DNA of 64,000 nt from Pseudomonadota bacterium (GTDB lineage: Bacteria > Desulfobacterota > Desulfovibrionia > Desulfovibrionales > Desulfovibrionaceae): the NCBI GenBank assembly GCA_023419375.1, contig JAEZYD010000024.1, positions 1 to 64,000 on the forward strand. The letters run 5' to 3'. A program made the position numbers and the translations under genes. The number at the start of each line of letters is the position of its first letter. Positions within the stretch are counted from its first letter, which is position 1. Shown here in pieces: positions 34,650 to 44,623 of this stretch. Below the pieces are notes generated by a model. The model saw nothing but the letters and a program-made list of their open reading frames with translations. It was not told the origin of the DNA and did not search any database.

Positions 34650-34702
34650 GCAAGGATTTTTCTGAAAATCCTTGCCGCGAAATGCGAGCAGGCTTTGCCT
34701 GC
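34650..34702. other. Double stem-loop between nifI2 and anfD
   Basis: Stem 1 is GCAAGGATTTT / AAAATCCTTGC (34650-34675) and stem 2 is GCAGGC / GCCTGC (34688-34702). The pair is bracketed by direct CGGTCTAGAG words at 34609 and 34728. It lies inside the operon, so it may partially terminate or protect the anfH-nifI1-nifI2 transcript. Confidence 0.6.
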
Positions 34703-34732
34703 CGTAAATGAGCATTTCAAGTGGTACACGGT

Positions 34733-35104
34733 CTAGAGAATGGCCGCGGTTCCCATTTCGCCGGTGCGCACCCGCAGGGCCTGTTCAACCGGGCACACAA
34801 TGATCTTGCCATCGCCGATGCCGCCCGTCTGGTTGATCTTGACGATGGTGTTCACGACCCTGTCCAGCATGTTGGCGGGAACCACAATGGAGAGCAGCCT
34901 TTTGGGGACGTACATCATGCCTTTGTAGCTCCCCATGCCGCGCACGATGGGGCTTATCTCCACTGAAACTTCTTCGGCGATGCCCTTCTGCTTGCCCCGC
35001 CCGAATACGGGGATGACGCTCATGCCCGGAAAGCCCATGCGGTCCAGGGCCTTCTTTGTGGCCGTCACCTTGTTGGGACGGATGATGGCGATAATCTCCT
35101 TCAT
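34733..35104 (-). CDS. nifI2: PII-like nitrogenase regulator NifI2
   Basis: The protein is a 123-aa PII-family trimer protein: MKEIIAIIRPNKVTATKKALDRMGFPGMSV, the extended T-loop segment GRGKQKGIAEEVSVEISPIVRG, and GDGKIIVCPVEQALRVRTGE at the C-terminus. Compared with GlnB it lacks the uridylylated Tyr context and has the NifI2-type T-loop. With NifI1 it senses 2-oxoglutarate and ATP and switches dinitrogenase off by direct binding, as established in methanogens. The start is preceded by CAGGAG. It is the third gene of the anf operon. Confidence 0.88.
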   Translation of the reverse strand: MKEIIAIIRPNKVTATKKALDRMGFPGMSVIPVFGRGKQKGIAEEVSVEISPIVRGMGSYKGMMYVPKRLLSIVVPANMLDRVVNTIVKINQTGGIGDGKIIVCPVEQALRVRTGEMGTAAIL

Positions 35105-35179
35105 GGCGAACTCCTGAACTGTATTGCCTCAATGCTGTATGAAAGCGCCTCTGGCGGCACAAAAACAACGGTGGTTGCG

Positions 35180-35497
35180 CTAGATGCCTTCCTGCCCGGT
35201 GCGGATGGTCAGCACCCGCTCCACCGGCGACACAAAAACCTTGCCGTCGCCAAAATTGCCCGTGTTGGCATAGCTCTGCACCAGTTGCAGCACCTGATCC
35301 ACGTGCTCGTCCTCCACCACCATCATGAGCAGATTCTTGGGCAGCTCATCGTAGTGCACGCTGCCGCTGTCCAGCCCTTTCTGCTTGCCGCGCCCAAAGG
35401 CCTGAATTTTTGTCAGGGCCACAAACCCTGATGCGGCAAGGCCCTCCACCACATTTTCGGTGCTCTCTGGCCGAACGATGGCCCGTACCATTTTCAT
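35180..35497 (-). CDS. nifI1: PII-like nitrogenase regulator NifI1
   Basis: The protein is 105 aa. It opens MKMVRAIVRPESTENVVEGLAASGFVALTKIQAFGRGKQKGL, carries the shorter NifI1-type T-loop (DSGSVHYDELPKNLLMMVV), and ends NTGNFGDGKVFVSPVERVLTIRTGQEG. It acts as partner of NifI2. GGAG 6 bases before the ATG supports the start. The hairpin element at 35563-35692 separates it from anfH, so its expression may be lower than that of anfH. Confidence 0.88.
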   Translation of the reverse strand: MKMVRAIVRPESTENVVEGLAASGFVALTKIQAFGRGKQKGLDSGSVHYDELPKNLLMMVVEDEHVDQVLQLVQSYANTGNFGDGKVFVSPVERVLTIRTGQEGI

Positions 35498-35562
35498 TGG
35501 CGGCTCCTTTGGAGTTATTGATGCTGTCGTTTCCGCTCAAATTTTTTCATGTGCGCTTGCGT

Positions 35563-35692
35563 TGCCAAAAGCGTCTTTCGTTCTCTGGCAAGGAAAATGC
35601 CCGTTTCAGGCCAGGGATAGTACTTTTGTGGTACAGCCCTGGACTGAAATGGACATTTGACGCAGTCCAGGGGGCAAAAGACGCTTTTGGCA
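35563..35692. repeat. Large hairpin repeat copy B between anfH and nifI1
   Basis: Outer arms TGCCAAAAGCGTCTTT (35563-35578) and AAAGACGCTTTTGGCA (35677-35692) are perfect complements. Inside are TTCTCTGGCAAGGAAAATG, an inner stem CCAGGG / CCCTGG, a GTAC pair around the apex and TTGACGCAGTCCAG. The architecture equals copies at 58.4-58.7 kb. The element ends just at the anfH stop and would fold in the mRNA. Confidence 0.75.
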
Positions 35693-36520
35693 CTAGTCGG
35701 CAATGCCGTACTTCACCACCATCGCCTCCAACTGATCCATCGACAGCGGCTGGGGAATAACAAAGTTCTGGTTGTTGATGATCTTTTCTGCCAGTTCGCT
35801 GTATTCCTTGGCCTGATTCTGGCTGTCGTCATATTCGGTCACGGTTTTTTTGTTGAATTCGGCCTTTTGCACGATGTTGTCGCGGGGCACAAAGTGGATC
35901 ATCTGGGTGCCGATGGAGGCGGTGAATTCTTCCAGAAATTCCCTTTCGCGGTCCACGTTGCGGCTGTTGCAGATGATGCCGCCAAGGCGCACGCCGCTTT
36001 GCTTGGCGTACTTGAGCAGGCCCTTGCAGATATTGTTGGCGGCGTAAATGGCCATCATTTCGCCGGAGGCCACGATGTAGACCTCCTGGGCCTTGCCGTC
36101 GCGGATGGGCATGGCGAATCCGCCGCAGACCACGTCGCCGAGCACGTCAAAGAACACAAAATCAAGATCATCAGTATACGCGCCCTGATTTTCCATGAGG
36201 TCGATGGCCGTGATCACGCCTCGGCCAGCACAGCCCACGCCCGGCTCGGGGCCGCCAGATTCCACGCAGAGGATGTCGTGAAAGCCCTTCTTGACCACCT
36301 TGTCCAGGGTCACTTTTTCCGCACCCACAGCGCGCAGGGTGTCCATGAGCGACTCCTGCGGCTTGCCGCCCAGAATCAGACGTGTGGAGTCGGCCTTGGG
36401 GTCGCAGCCGTGGATGAAAATTTTCTTCCCGTGAAAATGGGCCATGGCCGCAGCCGTGTTCTGGGTTGTGGTGGACTTGCCGATGCCGCCCTTTCCGTAA
36501 ATGGCTATCTTGCGAGGCAT
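35693..36520 (-). CDS. anfH: Fe-only nitrogenase iron protein (dinitrogenase reductase)
   Basis: The protein is 275 aa. The P-loop is GKGGIGKS (residues 10-17). The two [4Fe-4S] ligands are Cys97 and Cys132, and Arg100 in GCAGRGVITA is the usual ADP-ribosylation position. It transfers electrons to AnfDGK at the cost of ATP. GGGAGA lies before the ATG at 36520; the frame is open to 36673 but the added 51 codons contain the promoter and are not coding. It is the first gene of the operon. It could be shared with other nitrogenases if present elsewhere, but its position favours AnfH. Confidence 0.93.
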   Translation of the reverse strand: MPRKIAIYGKGGIGKSTTTQNTAAAMAHFHGKKIFIHGCDPKADSTRLILGGKPQESLMDTLRAVGAEKVTLDKVVKKGFHDILCVESGGPEPGVGCAGRGVITAIDLMENQGAYTDDLDFVFFDVLGDVVCGGFAMPIRDGKAQEVYIVASGEMMAIYAANNICKGLLKYAKQSGVRLGGIICNSRNVDREREFLEEFTASIGTQMIHFVPRDNIVQKAEFNKKTVTEYDDSQNQAKEYSELAEKIINNQNFVIPQPLSMDQLEAMVVKYGIAD

Positions 36521-36596
36521 AACGCATTCTCCCGCCGTCTTCCGGCTGTTTTGACCAGGGACAAGGCGTCTCTGGCATCGTGTATGCCCCCCTTGT

Positions 36597-36611
36597 GCAT
36601 CGGCTGTGCCA
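36597..36611 (-). promoter_or_regulatory. Sigma54 promoter of the anf operon
   Basis: On the minus strand: TGGCAC, five bases, then ATGC, i.e. a -24 element and a -12 element one base off the TTGC consensus, with GG and GC ten bases apart. It ends about 77 bases upstream of the anfH start. Confidence 0.75.
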
Positions 36612-36687
36612 TTGTGAGAATTTTTTAATTTATTCTTTTTGAACAGATAGTTATATAAATTACACTTTGTCACGATTTAGAGCATGC

Positions 36688-36701
36688 GTACGCAAGCGTA
36701 C
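36688..36701. promoter_or_regulatory. Probable AnfA/VnfA-type upstream activator site
   Basis: GTACGCAAGCGTAC has the form GTAC-N6-GTAC reported for VnfA/AnfA activators. It sits about 80 bp upstream of the sigma54 promoter, a normal enhancer distance. A further GTAC half site occurs at 36728. Confidence 0.65.
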
Positions 36702-37075
36702 AAAACACCGTTTTTTTGAACATTTTGGTACATTTTATAAATATATCTGTGATTACAGCGCGTTAAAAAATCACCTTTTCAAACAATTTCGCGACCAAGA
36801 ATAAACTATCAAAACCGTAACATACTAATTTATTTAATTTTATACATAATTAGCAATAACTCCCGGTTTATTATCGAGCCATCACTCTGTACGCAGGAGG
36901 AACGTAACCGCCCAGCGCCTTTCGCAGGCAGTAACTACGCGCAGAGATATTCGACAATAGTTCTGATATTTAAGCATATTACAGCTTCTCACTTTCAAGC
37001 GCATGGATATTGCACAGGCGATGCGTATGAAAGGCCGGACTGCTTCGAGGCCCTGCCACAACAGACGGAGAGCGT

Positions 37076-37780
37076 ATGCAAGGTTTACTCGACGGCTCGC
37101 GGATTGCGGTTTTTCACGATGATCTGGGCGCACTGGCAGCGCCCACTGCGGCCAGCGCGGTGGCGGTGTATGTGCGGGGCGAACGCGACTGGAGCGAGGA
37201 CAAAAGACACAGCTTCAGCTTGACCAGCGGTGCGGGTCTGAGCGAACTGCGGGAGCAGATGCAAACGCTTGCCGCCAACCTGGGGGACTGCCGCATTGTG
37301 GTTGGCGCGGAAGACCACGGCGCGCCCTACGGTGTGCTGGACAAGCTGGGATTTTACATCTGTATGATGGACAGGTTTGAGGCGGAAGCTCTGGAAGGAG
37401 TGCGCAAGGGGGTGCTGGCGGCAGTGCAGCAGGCGACCCGCCCGCAGTGCGGCATGTTGCCCACAAGCAGACCGAGAGAAATTGCACCGGGGCGCTTCTT
37501 TCTGGACATGTGCGAAGCCAAGATCACCGACCCCCTGTTCACAGCCAGAGAATCCATTTTGGTATTTGTTGAAACCACGCCTTTTGAGCAGTTGCAGATC
37601 AAGTGCGATCACGAGCCGCGCTGGCTGCCCAGCTTTGCGCTGGTGACAGGGCTTGAAATGGAAAAGGAAGAGCTGGAATCAGGCCTCATGCTGGTGACAG
37701 TGCGCCAGCCTGCCGACCGCAATGCCGATGCCCTGCTGGGGCAGAAGTGGTTTGACGGCACGGGCTGTTCCTGCGGCTAA
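37076..37780 (+). CDS. anfO: Fe-only nitrogenase accessory protein AnfO
   Basis: The protein is 234 aa. The N-terminal region RIAVFHDDLGALAAPTAASAVAVYVR and LGDCRIVVGAEDHGAPYGVLDKLGFYI match the AnfO family, whose members accompany Fe-only nitrogenase operons. Their exact job is not settled. The C-terminus ends FDGTGCSCG with two cysteines that could bind metal. GGAGAG precedes the ATG. It is divergent from anfH with about 550 bp between. I could not find a second sigma54 promoter facing it. Confidence 0.82.
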   Translation: MQGLLDGSRIAVFHDDLGALAAPTAASAVAVYVRGERDWSEDKRHSFSLTSGAGLSELREQMQTLAANLGDCRIVVGAEDHGAPYGVLDKLGFYICMMDRFEAEALEGVRKGVLAAVQQATRPQCGMLPTSRPREIAPGRFFLDMCEAKITDPLFTARESILVFVETTPFEQLQIKCDHEPRWLPSFALVTGLEMEKEELESGLMLVTVRQPADRNADALLGQKWFDGTGCSCG

Positions 37781-37839
37781 AGTGCGGCTGGAACCGGGCC
37801 CCTTGCGCGTGCATGCCCCACGGATGGGGCGGGTGTACC

Positions 37840-39401
<1,562 letters not shown>

Positions 39402-39405
<4 letters not shown>

Positions 39406-40874
39406 GCCTCTGCTCCTGAACCGTCTGTGTCATGCCGTTCCGCAAGGGGCAGCCGCACGGTAAAACACGCCCCTTGCCCCGGTTGGCTCTGCACTTCAAG
39501 CGTTCCATTGTGCTTGCCCACAATGCCAAAGGCTACGGACAAACCAAGGCCTGTCCCCTCGCCCACGGGCTTGAGGCTGAAAAAGGGATCAAACACCCGG
39601 CCAAGGTTCTCGGGCTCAATACCCTTGCCAGAGTCGCGCACGCGCAGCTCCGCCATACCCGCCGATTCGTCCACAGAGGCGGCGATATGCACTTCGCCCT
39701 TGCCGTTCATGGCCTGTGCCGCATTGAGCAGCAGATTGATAAGCACCTCCTGCATGCGCTGGGCATCCACGGGCAGTTGCAGCCCTTCAGGCACATCCAC
39801 CGTTATCTGCACCGCAGGGCCCATATCATGCCGCACAAGGCCAACGGCCCTGCGCACAAGGCCGGACAGATCATGCAGGGCAACGGTAAAGGGCCGATCC
39901 CGCGCAAAATCCAGCAGGCCGCGCACAATATCGCGGGCGCGAACAACCTCGGCCTGAATTTCATCCAGCTGCGCCGTCACGTCTTCCGCTGTGGGCATGG
40001 GGCGCAACCCCTGACGGGCATCGCTGACATCCTCGCCGAGCAGCTGACAGCCAACGGAAATATTGTTGAGGGGATTGTTCAGCTGGTGGGCCACGCCGGA
40101 GGTCAGCACGCCAAGAGAAGCCAGCTTTTTTTCCTGCAACAGCAGGGCGTGGCGTTTTTCCAGCTCCGCCGCCATACCGTCAAGCGTCTGGAGCACATGC
40201 CGCGCTTCTTCCTCAAGCTGCGGCGGGGGCGGCGGCAGGGGCATGCCCGCACCTACGCTGCGCGCGGCGTTTTCAATGGCCCCAAGGGCGCGCATGATGT
40301 GCCTGCCAATAAGCCATGCAAAAGCCACCCCGCAGGCCAGCAGGGCCGCAATGGCCCCCAGCAGCTGGGTGCGCAGATCCCCCACGGCGGTAAAAATGCC
40401 CTGACGCATGCGGCGCACCGCCGAATCAGCCAGCTCGCTCAGGCGCTGCCCCTGATCGGTGAGCGCAGCGCCGTCTGTGGGCTGATCCTCCAGCAAGGCC
40501 TCATAGGTGCCGATGCCTTCCAGCAACAGGTCGAGGTCATGGTGCGCGCCGTCGCCCACCCGGCGGCCCATGGCGGCGTTATAATCCTGCCCCACGGACG
40601 TGGCCCGCTCCCGCGCCAGTTCCACAAAACTACGCAGGGCAAGCAGGTCGCCCTTTCTGCCGGGGAAAAGTTGCAGGTTCTTTTCGTACCTGCGCATCTC
40701 GAGCACGTCGCTGCGCAGGTCGTCCACCATGTCGATCAGGCGGGCCGCCCTGTCGATACGCCCCAAATCATAGCAGGCAATACCGCCCAAAAGCAGCAGC
40801 ATGGCCAGGAACAGGCCCGTGCCCACGGCAATCTTGCCGCGAATGGTATGCCAGATGGAAAAATGCGGAAGCAT
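39402..40874 (-). CDS. Membrane sensor histidine kinase (NtrB/ZraS-like)
   Basis: The protein is 490 aa. Two membrane helices (about residues 15-35 and 175-195) flank a periplasmic helical sensor; a HAMP region and coiled linker follow. The H-box is LTSGVAHQLNNPLNNISVG (phospho-His followed by Gln rather than Glu). The N-box ending LLNAAQAMN and the ATP-lid motifs DSGKGIEPENLGRVFDPFFSLK and GTGLGLS are present. It phosphorylates the response regulator encoded immediately downstream. The sensed signal is unknown; context with a TauE-type exporter suggests sulfite or another sulfonate/anion stress. Confidence 0.9.
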
Positions 40875-40971
40875 GCCTCACCCCCGCAGGCGCAAAAGCT
40901 TACACCTGCGCCCGACGCTGTTTCAATTTGCAACAGCGTATAAAAATAAAACAATCCTGACAAGCATTGGC

Positions 40972-40987
40972 CCGCAACAAATTGCGG
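40972..40987. promoter_or_regulatory. Inverted repeat, candidate regulator binding site
   Basis: CCGCAA-caaa-TTGCGG, perfect 6-bp arms, lies about 110 bp upstream of the TGGCAC promoter and between the divergent kinase and exporter operons. It is a reasonable enhancer position for the NtrC-type regulator. Confidence 0.4.
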
Positions 40988-41095
40988 CCCTTATCCCCTT
41001 GAACATGTCAGAATGAAACAGTCCGGGGACTGCGCATCGCACAACACAAAGAAAATAAATTAATGTAAATTCAGCAAGTTATATATTGAACTTTT

Positions 41096-41110
41096 TGGCA
41101 CAATAGTTGT
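41096..41110 (+). promoter_or_regulatory. Sigma54-like promoter of the TauE operon
   Basis: TGGCAC, five bases, then TTGT: the -24 element is perfect and the -12 element has GT instead of GC. It lies 23 bases upstream of the first gene. Confidence 0.65.
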
Positions 41111-41133
41111 AACTGCCAGCGCAGGAGGCCGAC

Positions 41134-41547
41134 ATGAACACCCTGCAAAAAACGATGGAAAACTGGTTTACCGCTGTGGCATATGCCGATGCCGGGCAAC
41201 CCGGCTGGACAGACGATTTGTGGACTCTGAACGGCAAGTGCGAAAGCCCGGCGCTGAAGCAGACCCTGCTTTACGGCGCGGGCAGCATTATCATTTACGT
41301 GCTGGCTTTTAGCAATGCCGATGCCTTTGCCGCCCTGTGCGCCAAGGGTGGCCTGTGGACAGCCCTGCCCATCGCCTCGGTGCTGCTGCTCTCATACGTG
41401 CACGGGCATTTTGCCGGAGCCCTCTGGGAACTGTGCGGCATTACCGGCGTGCAAAAGAAAAGCGCGCAAACTGCCGCCAAGCCTGCGACCCGCCAGAGCG
41501 CCACACCTGCTCCCCGGCTGGACACCACTGCCGTGGTCCACGGCTAA
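41134..41547 (+). CDS. Small membrane protein upstream of the TauE-like exporter
   Basis: The protein is 137 aa with two hydrophobic segments (about residues 52-70 and 78-96, LPIASVLLLSYVHGHFAGALW) and a Pro/Ala/Thr-rich cytoplasmic tail. AGGAGG precedes the ATG. It is co-directional with the exporter 124 bp downstream and shares its sigma54-like promoter, so it is probably an accessory subunit or regulator of that transporter. I recognise no named family. Confidence 0.7.
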   Translation: MNTLQKTMENWFTAVAYADAGQPGWTDDLWTLNGKCESPALKQTLLYGAGSIIIYVLAFSNADAFAALCAKGGLWTALPIASVLLLSYVHGHFAGALWELCGITGVQKKSAQTAAKPATRQSATPAPRLDTTAVVHG

Positions 41548-41670
41548 CCGAACTTTTTTCACAGGTCCGGGCTGCGCCGCCCGGCTCAAATTTTTTGTTC
41601 AGCGGCGGCATGTCTGGCCCTGCGCCAGCACATAACAGTATGCCCAGGCAGCCTGCCAGCCGGAGGTAAC

Positions 41671-42741
41671 ATGGATCTGCTCAGTCTTGACCCGTCCCAG
41701 TTCATCACACTCACGCCCGTTTCCGTGGCCTTTCTGCTGGCCGTGGGATTTGTGGGCGGGCTTGTAAGCGGCTTTATCGGTTCCGGCGGGGCCTTTATTC
41801 TCACGCCGGGCATGATGGGCCTTGGTGTGCCCGGCGCCGTGGCTGTTGCCAGCAACATGTGCCACAAGTTCCCCAAGGCCATGGTGGGCGCCATCAAGCG
41901 CTACCGCTTCGGTCAGGTGGATGTAAAACTGGGCATGGTTATCGCCGCCACAGCGGGCATAGGCGTGCAGATTGGCATCCGCATTCAGCGTTTTATTCTG
42001 GAAAACTGGGGCCAGGCCGGGTCTGATCTTTACGTCAGCGTTTCCTTTGTGGTGGTGCTGGTTGTGGTGGGCAGCTATATTCTCAAGGATGCCCTGCGCT
42101 CCAGCCACTCCGGCAAGGAGGATGACGAAAGCACGCCGCCCCTTGCCAAAAAGTTGCAGGCCATCAACCTGCCGCCCATGATTTCCTTTCCCAAATCCGG
42201 CTTGCGTATTTCGCTGTGGTTCACCCTGCCCGTGGGCATCGCCACTGGCATGCTGGCCGCCACCATCGCCGTGGGCGGATTCGTGGGCGTGCCGGGGCTT
42301 ATTTATGTGATCGGCGTGCCGGGTCTCATTGCATCGGGCACGGAGCTGGTCACGGCCTTTGTCATGGGTCTGTGCGGTTCGGTCAACTGGGCCATGCACG
42401 GCATGATAGACATTCGCCTCGTCTTTATCATCCTGGCTGGCTCCCTGCTTGGCGTACAGCTTGGCGCCATCGGCACCACCTACGTCAAGCCCATCATGAT
42501 CAAGTACGTTATGGCCGCCATCATGCTTATTGTTGCCGCAAGCCGCATTGTCGCCCTGCCGGGCTACCTCAGCGCGCTGGGGCTTATCCAGATGGGGCCG
42601 GGAATTCTCTATCTGCTCAAGGTCGTGAGCTTCATAACCATGTGCGCCGGATTGCTCGTTGGCGCGGGCATGATCCTTGGCGGCATGTGGCGCGGGCAAA
42701 AACGCAATCGCAGGGAAGCAGCGCTGGGCAGCGCGGCCTAA
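41671..42741 (+). CDS. TauE/SafE-family anion exporter
   Basis: The protein is 356 aa with eight or nine predicted membrane helices. The first half contains FVGGLVSGFIGSGGAFILTPGMMGLGVPGAVAVASNM, the family glycine-rich repeat, and the second half its counterpart ATIAVGGFVGVPGLIYVIGVPG. TauE/SafE proteins export sulfite, sulfoacetate or related anions by proton coupling. A hydrophilic loop near residue 150 separates the halves. In a sulfate reducer, sulfite detoxification or sulfonate metabolism is plausible, and the sigma54 two-component system beside it should control it. A GGAGG ribosome site precedes the ATG. Confidence 0.88.
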   Translation: MDLLSLDPSQFITLTPVSVAFLLAVGFVGGLVSGFIGSGGAFILTPGMMGLGVPGAVAVASNMCHKFPKAMVGAIKRYRFGQVDVKLGMVIAATAGIGVQIGIRIQRFILENWGQAGSDLYVSVSFVVVLVVVGSYILKDALRSSHSGKEDDESTPPLAKKLQAINLPPMISFPKSGLRISLWFTLPVGIATGMLAATIAVGGFVGVPGLIYVIGVPGLIASGTELVTAFVMGLCGSVNWAMHGMIDIRLVFIILAGSLLGVQLGAIGTTYVKPIMIKYVMAAIMLIVAASRIVALPGYLSALGLIQMGPGILYLLKVVSFITMCAGLLVGAGMILGGMWRGQKRNRREAALGSAA

Positions 42742-42793
42742 GCTGTCTCTCTTAAACAAACCCCAATAACATCTTCTCCTCAAACCCTATAGC

Positions 42794-42834
42794 AAAAGGG
42801 GGGTGCATTGCGTCTGCACCCCCCTTTTATTTTT
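42794..42834 (+). terminator. Terminator of the TauE operon
   Basis: The stem AAAAGGGGGGTGCA / TGCACCCCCCTTTT is followed by ATTTTT. It lies about 50 bp past the exporter stop. Confidence 0.85.
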
Positions 42835-42952
42835 CTGCAAAAGGCAACACGCGGACAGGTGGCCCCATTGCCTATTTCCTGATTTTCTGTATGCTTTCAT
42901 AATCACCATCAAATTTTGTCAGCTTTTCTGCCATCCCTTCGCAGGAGGAGCC

Positions 42953-44563
42953 ATGCGCATATTCACGCGCAGCCTCAAGACGCAACTTATTGAGGCATTC
43001 ACGCTGCTTATCCTGCTGTCATCATGCATTCTTGCGGCCATAACCGGGCGCGAAGCCAGCAGCGAGGCCCGCTACGAACGCGGCCTGTTGCTGACCAACC
43101 GCGTGCAATCCCTTGCCAAGGCCCTTGATCAATCCATGTGGTTCTGGATCAAGGAGGTGGACACCCTGCGGCATACTGTGGGGCTGATCGGCGGCGACAT
43201 GAAAAAAGTATCCATCGCCGTGAACCGCTTGCAGGACACCATGCCCGCCTTTGCCTGGATCGGGCTCATGAATCCGCAGGGCAAGGTTCTGGCAGCCACC
43301 GATAGCGTGCTGGAAGGAACCGATCTTTCCATCTGCGCCATCTTCCGCCAGGGCAAAAACGGCCTCTTTGTGGGCGACGTGCGCAAGGCCACCCTGCTTG
43401 CGCAACTGCTGCCCCACCCGGAAAACGCCCCGATGAAATTTGTGGACATAAGCATGCCCATTGGCGAGGGCGAGCTGAAAGATTGGGTGCTGGTGGCCCA
43501 TCTGAGCTGGGCGTGGGCCAGAGAGGTGGAGGAATTCATCCTTTCGGGCGAGGGATCGGATACGAACACCACCATCATGGTTCTTGGTGCAGACGGCAGC
43601 GTCATTCTGGGCGGCGACAACACAGAAAAGCCGTTGGCCCTGCCCCTGCTGCAAGAACTTGAGCACTCCACTTCGGCCTGGGCCGTGGAAACATGGCCCG
43701 ACGGCATTGCCTACCTCACCGCGGCTGTAAGCTGCACAGGATTTAAAGACTACAATGGCTTGCAGTGGAGCGTGGTTGCGCGGCAATCGCTGGATGCCGC
43801 CTACGAACCCGTGCGTCGCCTTGTGGCGCGCATTCTTGTGGCTGGTCTCTTGCTTGCGGTGTTGTTTGCGCTGGTTGCCGGATACATCGCCCAGCGCACC
43901 ATTGCCCCCCTCAAGGCGCTTACCGCAGCTGCAGACAGGCTCAGCCGGGGGGAACACGTCACCATTCCGCGCAACCGGGGCATACGCGAAATCGAGGTGC
44001 TTTCAGCCTCCTTGTCCACCCTGGTCGAAAACCTCACCCGCACAGAGAAAGACCGGAACCGCATCCAGCATACCGCAGAGCGCGATGCCCTCACAGGCCT
44101 GCTGAACAGGCACGGTCTGGCCGCGCGCATTGACGAGGCCATGCCCAGCCTGACGCAAAACCATGGGCTGGTTGAGCTGCTGTATATGGATCTGGACGGC
44201 TTTAAACCGGTCAACGATGCGCACGGGCACCATGTGGGCGATGCCGTGCTGACCATCCTGGGGCAGCGCCTGACGCGGTGCCTGCGCAAGGATGATGTGC
44301 TGGTGCGGCTGGGAGGCGATGAGTTTCTGGCCCTGCTCGGGCACACCAGGGGCACGCCAGACATACTGCGCACCATCAGCCGCATCCGCGAGGATGTGGG
44401 AGCGCCCATTTCCATTGACGGCCTCATGCTGCGCATCGGCATCAGCATAGGGCACGCCACATGGCACTGCGCGAACGAATCTGTTGAAGATGCGCTCAAA
44501 CGGGCCGACAGCGAACTTTACATGGTCAAACGGATGTCAAAAACTTCGCAGGAAGTGCTGTAG
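42953..44563 (+). CDS. Membrane diguanylate cyclase with Cache-type sensor and HAMP
   Basis: The protein is 536 aa. The first helix is AFTLLILLSSCILAAI, followed by a periplasmic Cache-type domain (about residues 40-290), a second helix (about 300-322) and HAMP. The GGDEF domain reads DALTGLLNRHGL, DLDGFKPVNDAHGHHVGD and LGGDEF, with an RxxD inhibition site (RKDD) five residues before. It should make c-di-GMP in response to an external ligand. AGGAGG lies 4 bases before the ATG at 42953; earlier in-frame codons are upstream of this ribosome site. Single gene. Confidence 0.92.
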   Translation: MRIFTRSLKTQLIEAFTLLILLSSCILAAITGREASSEARYERGLLLTNRVQSLAKALDQSMWFWIKEVDTLRHTVGLIGGDMKKVSIAVNRLQDTMPAFAWIGLMNPQGKVLAATDSVLEGTDLSICAIFRQGKNGLFVGDVRKATLLAQLLPHPENAPMKFVDISMPIGEGELKDWVLVAHLSWAWAREVEEFILSGEGSDTNTTIMVLGADGSVILGGDNTEKPLALPLLQELEHSTSAWAVETWPDGIAYLTAAVSCTGFKDYNGLQWSVVARQSLDAAYEPVRRLVARILVAGLLLAVLFALVAGYIAQRTIAPLKALTAAADRLSRGEHVTIPRNRGIREIEVLSASLSTLVENLTRTEKDRNRIQHTAERDALTGLLNRHGLAARIDEAMPSLTQNHGLVELLYMDLDGFKPVNDAHGHHVGDAVLTILGQRLTRCLRKDDVLVRLGGDEFLALLGHTRGTPDILRTISRIREDVGAPISIDGLMLRIGISIGHATWHCANESVEDALKRADSELYMVKRMSKTSQEVL

Positions 44564-44623
44564 CAGAACGCCGCCAGCAGGCCCGAGGCCGCAGCATTCC
44601 GCCGGAATAATCCCGGCTGCCCC

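Noticed and set aside
31082..36520. Molybdenum nitrogenase (nifHDK) reading of the cluster
   Set aside because: A delta subunit gene lies between D and K, K is short, and D and K match AnfD/AnfK; nifK-type N-terminal extension is absent.
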